Positions 61,338-64,000 of a DNA stretch of 64,000 bases are shown one piece after another; within the stretch, counting starts at the first letter, position 1; the number at the start of each line of letters is the position of its first letter. The stretch is from Mugil cephalus (Eukaryota; Chordata; Actinopteri; Mugiliformes; Mugilidae), in the NCBI RefSeq assembly GCF_022458985.1, contig NC_061789.1, forward strand, positions 13,796,357 through 13,860,356. The letters are read 5' to 3'. Under the pieces are notes generated by a model, which saw nothing but the letters and a program-made list of their open reading frames with translations, was not told the DNA's origin and ran no database searches. The position numbers and the translations under genes were made by a program.

Positions 61338-61799
61338 TGAGCTGACCTTTAGCTGTGGTGGTGGAAAGTCGGGAGTGGATGTGATGTGGGCCTACCCTTA
61401 CCAGGGATTGGTTCCAGGTGTACATGTTTAGATTCCTGTTTGTCTGTACTGTCTCTCAGTACTTTCTACTATACTGGCCTGGGATGGGAGGGGTGTGGTC
61501 AGATGTGTGAGCTGACATTTAGCTGCAATGGTTGGGCACCGTACTTACCGATCTTTGGTTAGATCCCTACCTAACTGTACTATCCTGACCTGTGGTGTGG
61601 GAGTTCAGGGGTGGATGTGGTTTGGGCTGACCCTTACCAGGGATTGGTGGTGGGTGAACATGTTTAGATTCCTGTTTGTCTGTACTGTCTTTCAGTATTT
61701 TACCACTAGACTGGCCTGGGATGGGTGGGGTCAGAAGCAGATGTGTGAGCTGACCTTTAGCTGTGGTGGTGGGGAGGCAGGGGTGGATGTGGTGTGGGC

Positions 61800-62122
61800 A
61801 GGTCAGGATAGTACAGTCAAGCAGAGATCTAAACAAATGTCAAGACAAGTACACCTCCCCACCACCACAGCTGAAGGTCAGTTCACACATCTGCCTATGG
61901 CCCCACCCATCCCAGGCCCGTCCAGTGATCAGCCCACACCACATCCACCCCTGACTCTCCACCACCACAGCTAAAGGCCAGCTCACACATCTGACCCCAC
62001 CCATCCCAGGCCAGTCTAGTGATCAGCCCACACCACATCCACCCCTGAATCTCCACCACCACAGCTGAAGGCCAGCTCACACATCTGACCCCACCCATCC
62101 CAGGCCAGCCTAGTGATAAGTA
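61800..62122 (-). repeat. Inverted satellite segment 3
   Basis: Same inverted block as at 60,004, nearly identical, one higher-order unit later (offset 1,796 including the solo LTR). Confidence 0.88.
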
Positions 62123-62984
62123 CTGAGCTGACCTTTAGCTGCAATGGTTGGGCACCATACTTACCGATCTTTGGTTAGATCCCTGCCTAACTGTACTATC
62201 CTGACCTGTAGTGTGGGAGGTCAGAGGTGGATGTGGTGTAGGCTGAGCCCTTACCAGGGATTGGTGGTGGGTGTACATATTTAGATTCCTGTTTGTCTGT
62301 ACTATTGTTTAGTATTTTACCACTAGACTGGCCTGGGATGGGTGGGGACAGATGTGTGAGCTGACCTTTAGCTGTAGTGGTGGAAAGTCGGGGGTGGATG
62401 TGATGTGGGATAACCCTTATCAGGGATTGGTGGCAGGTTTAAGCGTTTAGATTCTTGTTTGTCTGTACTGTCTTTCAATATTTTACTACTAGACTGGCCT
62501 GGGATGGGTGGGGTAAGATGTGTGAGCTGACCTTTAGCTGTGGTGGTGGAAAGTCGGGAGTGGATGTGATGTGGGCTAACCCTTACCAGGGATTGGTGCC
62601 AGGTGTACATGTTTAGATTCCTGTTTGTCTGTACTGTCTCTCAGTACTTTCTACTATACTGGCCTGGGATGGGAGGGGTGTGGTCAGATGTGTGAGCTGA
62701 CCATTAGCTGCAATGGTTGGGCACCGTACTTACCGATCTTTGGTTAGATCCCTGCCTAACTGTACTATCCTGACTTGTGGTGTGGGAGTTCAGCTGTGGA
62801 TGTGGTGTGGGCTGACCCTTACCAGGGATTGGTGGTGGGTGTACATGTTTAGATTCCTGTTTGTCTGTACTGTCTTTCAGTATTTTACCACTAGACTGGC
62901 CTGGGATGGGTGGGGTCAGAAGCAGATGTGTGAGCTGACCTTTAGCTGTGGTGGTGGGGAGGCAGGGGTGGATGTGGTGTGGGT

Positions 62985-63305
62985 AGGTCAGGATAGTACA
63001 GTCAAGCAAAGATCTAAACAAATATCAAGACAAGTACACCTCCCCACCACAGCTGAAGGTCAGTTCACACATCTGCCTATGGCCCCACCCATCCCAGGCC
63101 CATCCAGTGATCAGCCCACACCATATCCACCCCTGACTCTCCACCACCACAGCTAAAGGCCAGCTCACACATCTGACCCCACCCATCCCAGGCCAGTCTA
63201 CTGATCAGCCTACACCACATCCACCCCTGAATCTCCACCACCACAGCTGAAGGCCAGCTCACACATCTGACCCCAGCCATCCCAGGCCAGTCTAGTGATA
63301 AGTAC
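62985..63305 (-). repeat. Inverted satellite segment 4
   Basis: Same inverted block again, offset 1,185 from the previous one, slightly diverged ('ctccccaccacagctg' has lost one CCA). Confidence 0.88.
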
Positions 63306-64000
63306 TGAACTGACCTTTAGCTGCAATGGTTGGGCACCGTACTTACTGATCTTTGGTTAGATCCCTGCCTAACTGTACTATCCTGACCTGTAGTGTGGGA
63401 GGTCAGAGGTGGATGTTGTGTAGGCTGACCCTTACCAGGGATTGGTGGTGGGTGTACATGTTTAGATTCCTGTTTGTCTGTACTGTCGTTTAGTATTTTC
63501 ACAGTAGACTTGCCTGGGATGGGTGAGGTCAGATATGTGAGCCGAACTTCAGCTGTGGTGGTGGGGAGGTGTACTTGTATTGATATTAGATAAGATCCCT
63601 GCTTGACTGTACTATCCTGACCTGTGGTGAGGGGAGTCAGAGGTGAATGTTGGGTGTTTAGATTCCTGTTTGTCTGTACTATCTTTCTGTATTTTACTAC
63701 TATACTGGCCTGGGATGGATGCGGTCAGATTTATGAGCTGACCTTTAGCTGCAATGGTCGGGAGTCGTGCTTGTTTTGATCTTTGTTTAGATCCCTGCCT
63801 AATTGTACTATCCTGACCTGTGGTGCGGTGAGTCAGCGGTGGATGTGGTGAGGGCTGACCCTTGCCAGGGATTGGTGGCAGGTGTACATCTTTAGATTCT
63901 TGTTTGTCTGTACTGTTTTTCAATACTTTACTACTAGACTGGCCTGGGATGGATGGAGTAAGATGTGTGAGCTGACATTTAGCTGTGGTGGTGGGGAGGT

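Larger units (their letters stand above)
57096..64000. repeat. Satellite array, about 234-bp monomer, 1,185-bp higher-order unit
   Basis: From about 57,100 to the window edge the sequence is a tandem array. The monomer contains, in order, 'gagctgacctttagctg', 'actatcctgacctgtgg', 'cttaccagggattggtgg', 'gtttagattcctgtttgtc' and 'actagactggcctggga'. Two monomer types alternate loosely: 'agctgtggtggtgggga' and 'agctgcaatggttggg'. Starts of a near-identical long block lie at 59732, 61528 and 62713. The offsets are 1,796 and 1,185; the first equals 1,185 plus the 611 bp added by the solo LTR and its target duplication. An earlier related block starts at 58306, about one monomer farther away. Some monomers are inverted. 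The array is open at the right edge. Confidence 0.95.

Noticed and set aside
57096..64000. CRISPR-like array
   Set aside because: The units are long, contiguous satellite monomers without short repeats separated by unique spacers, in a eukaryotic genome.

Overview
The window looks like nuclear DNA of a teleost fish. It carries five multi-exon vertebrate genes with clean GT/AG introns. It also holds the usual teleost repeats: a Tc1 family, hAT-like short elements, a Penelope-like retroelement remnant, and the very common repeat whose core reads 'acccggagaaaaccca'. No bacterial operons, CRISPR array, rRNA or tRNA gene was recognised. The species cannot be named from the sequence alone.

Layout. 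1-5.66 kb: upstream region of gprc5b, with a CpG-rich stretch near 1.85-3.2 kb. 5.66-8.82 kb (+): gprc5b, an orphan class C receptor (three coding exons, 400 aa), followed by a probable 3' UTR to about 12.24 kb. 15.0-26.6 kb (-): iqck, eight coding exons, 257 aa, with a Dpy-30-like segment and an IQ motif. gprc5b and iqck lie tail to tail, as they do next to each other on human chromosome 16p12. 29.25-37.4 kb (-): u2af2, the large subunit of the U2AF splicing factor, complete in 11 coding exons, 466 aa. 38.8-43.15 kb (+): dhrs7c, a muscle-type short-chain dehydrogenase/reductase, with a plausible TATA/MEF2/E-box promoter. 45.37-48.84 kb (-): a HIPK-like protein kinase, 13 coding exons, 542 aa, whose tail contains one 102-bp exon repeated three times.

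From 43.9 kb onward the sequence becomes repeat-rich. There are two defective Tc1 elements (one a fold-back with an LINE-like 3' tail nested in it), a Penelope-like GIY-YIG remnant, decayed coding fragments of a fish protein family, short tandem motifs, and from 57.1 kb to the window edge a long satellite. The satellite monomer is about 234 bp. Monomers are organised in a 1,185-bp higher-order unit that includes inverted monomers. The array is interrupted by one 607-bp solo LTR with a 4-bp target duplication.

The genes do not form one pathway; they are ordinary neighbours. The observations most worth a second look are the structure of the satellite and its preserved open frame, the exon triplication and altered activation loop of the HIPK-like kinase, the Dpy-30-plus-IQ architecture of iqck, and the unusual SDR motifs of dhrs7c. 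Splice sites were joined by eye from consensus signals, reading phase and family similarity; no transcript data were available.
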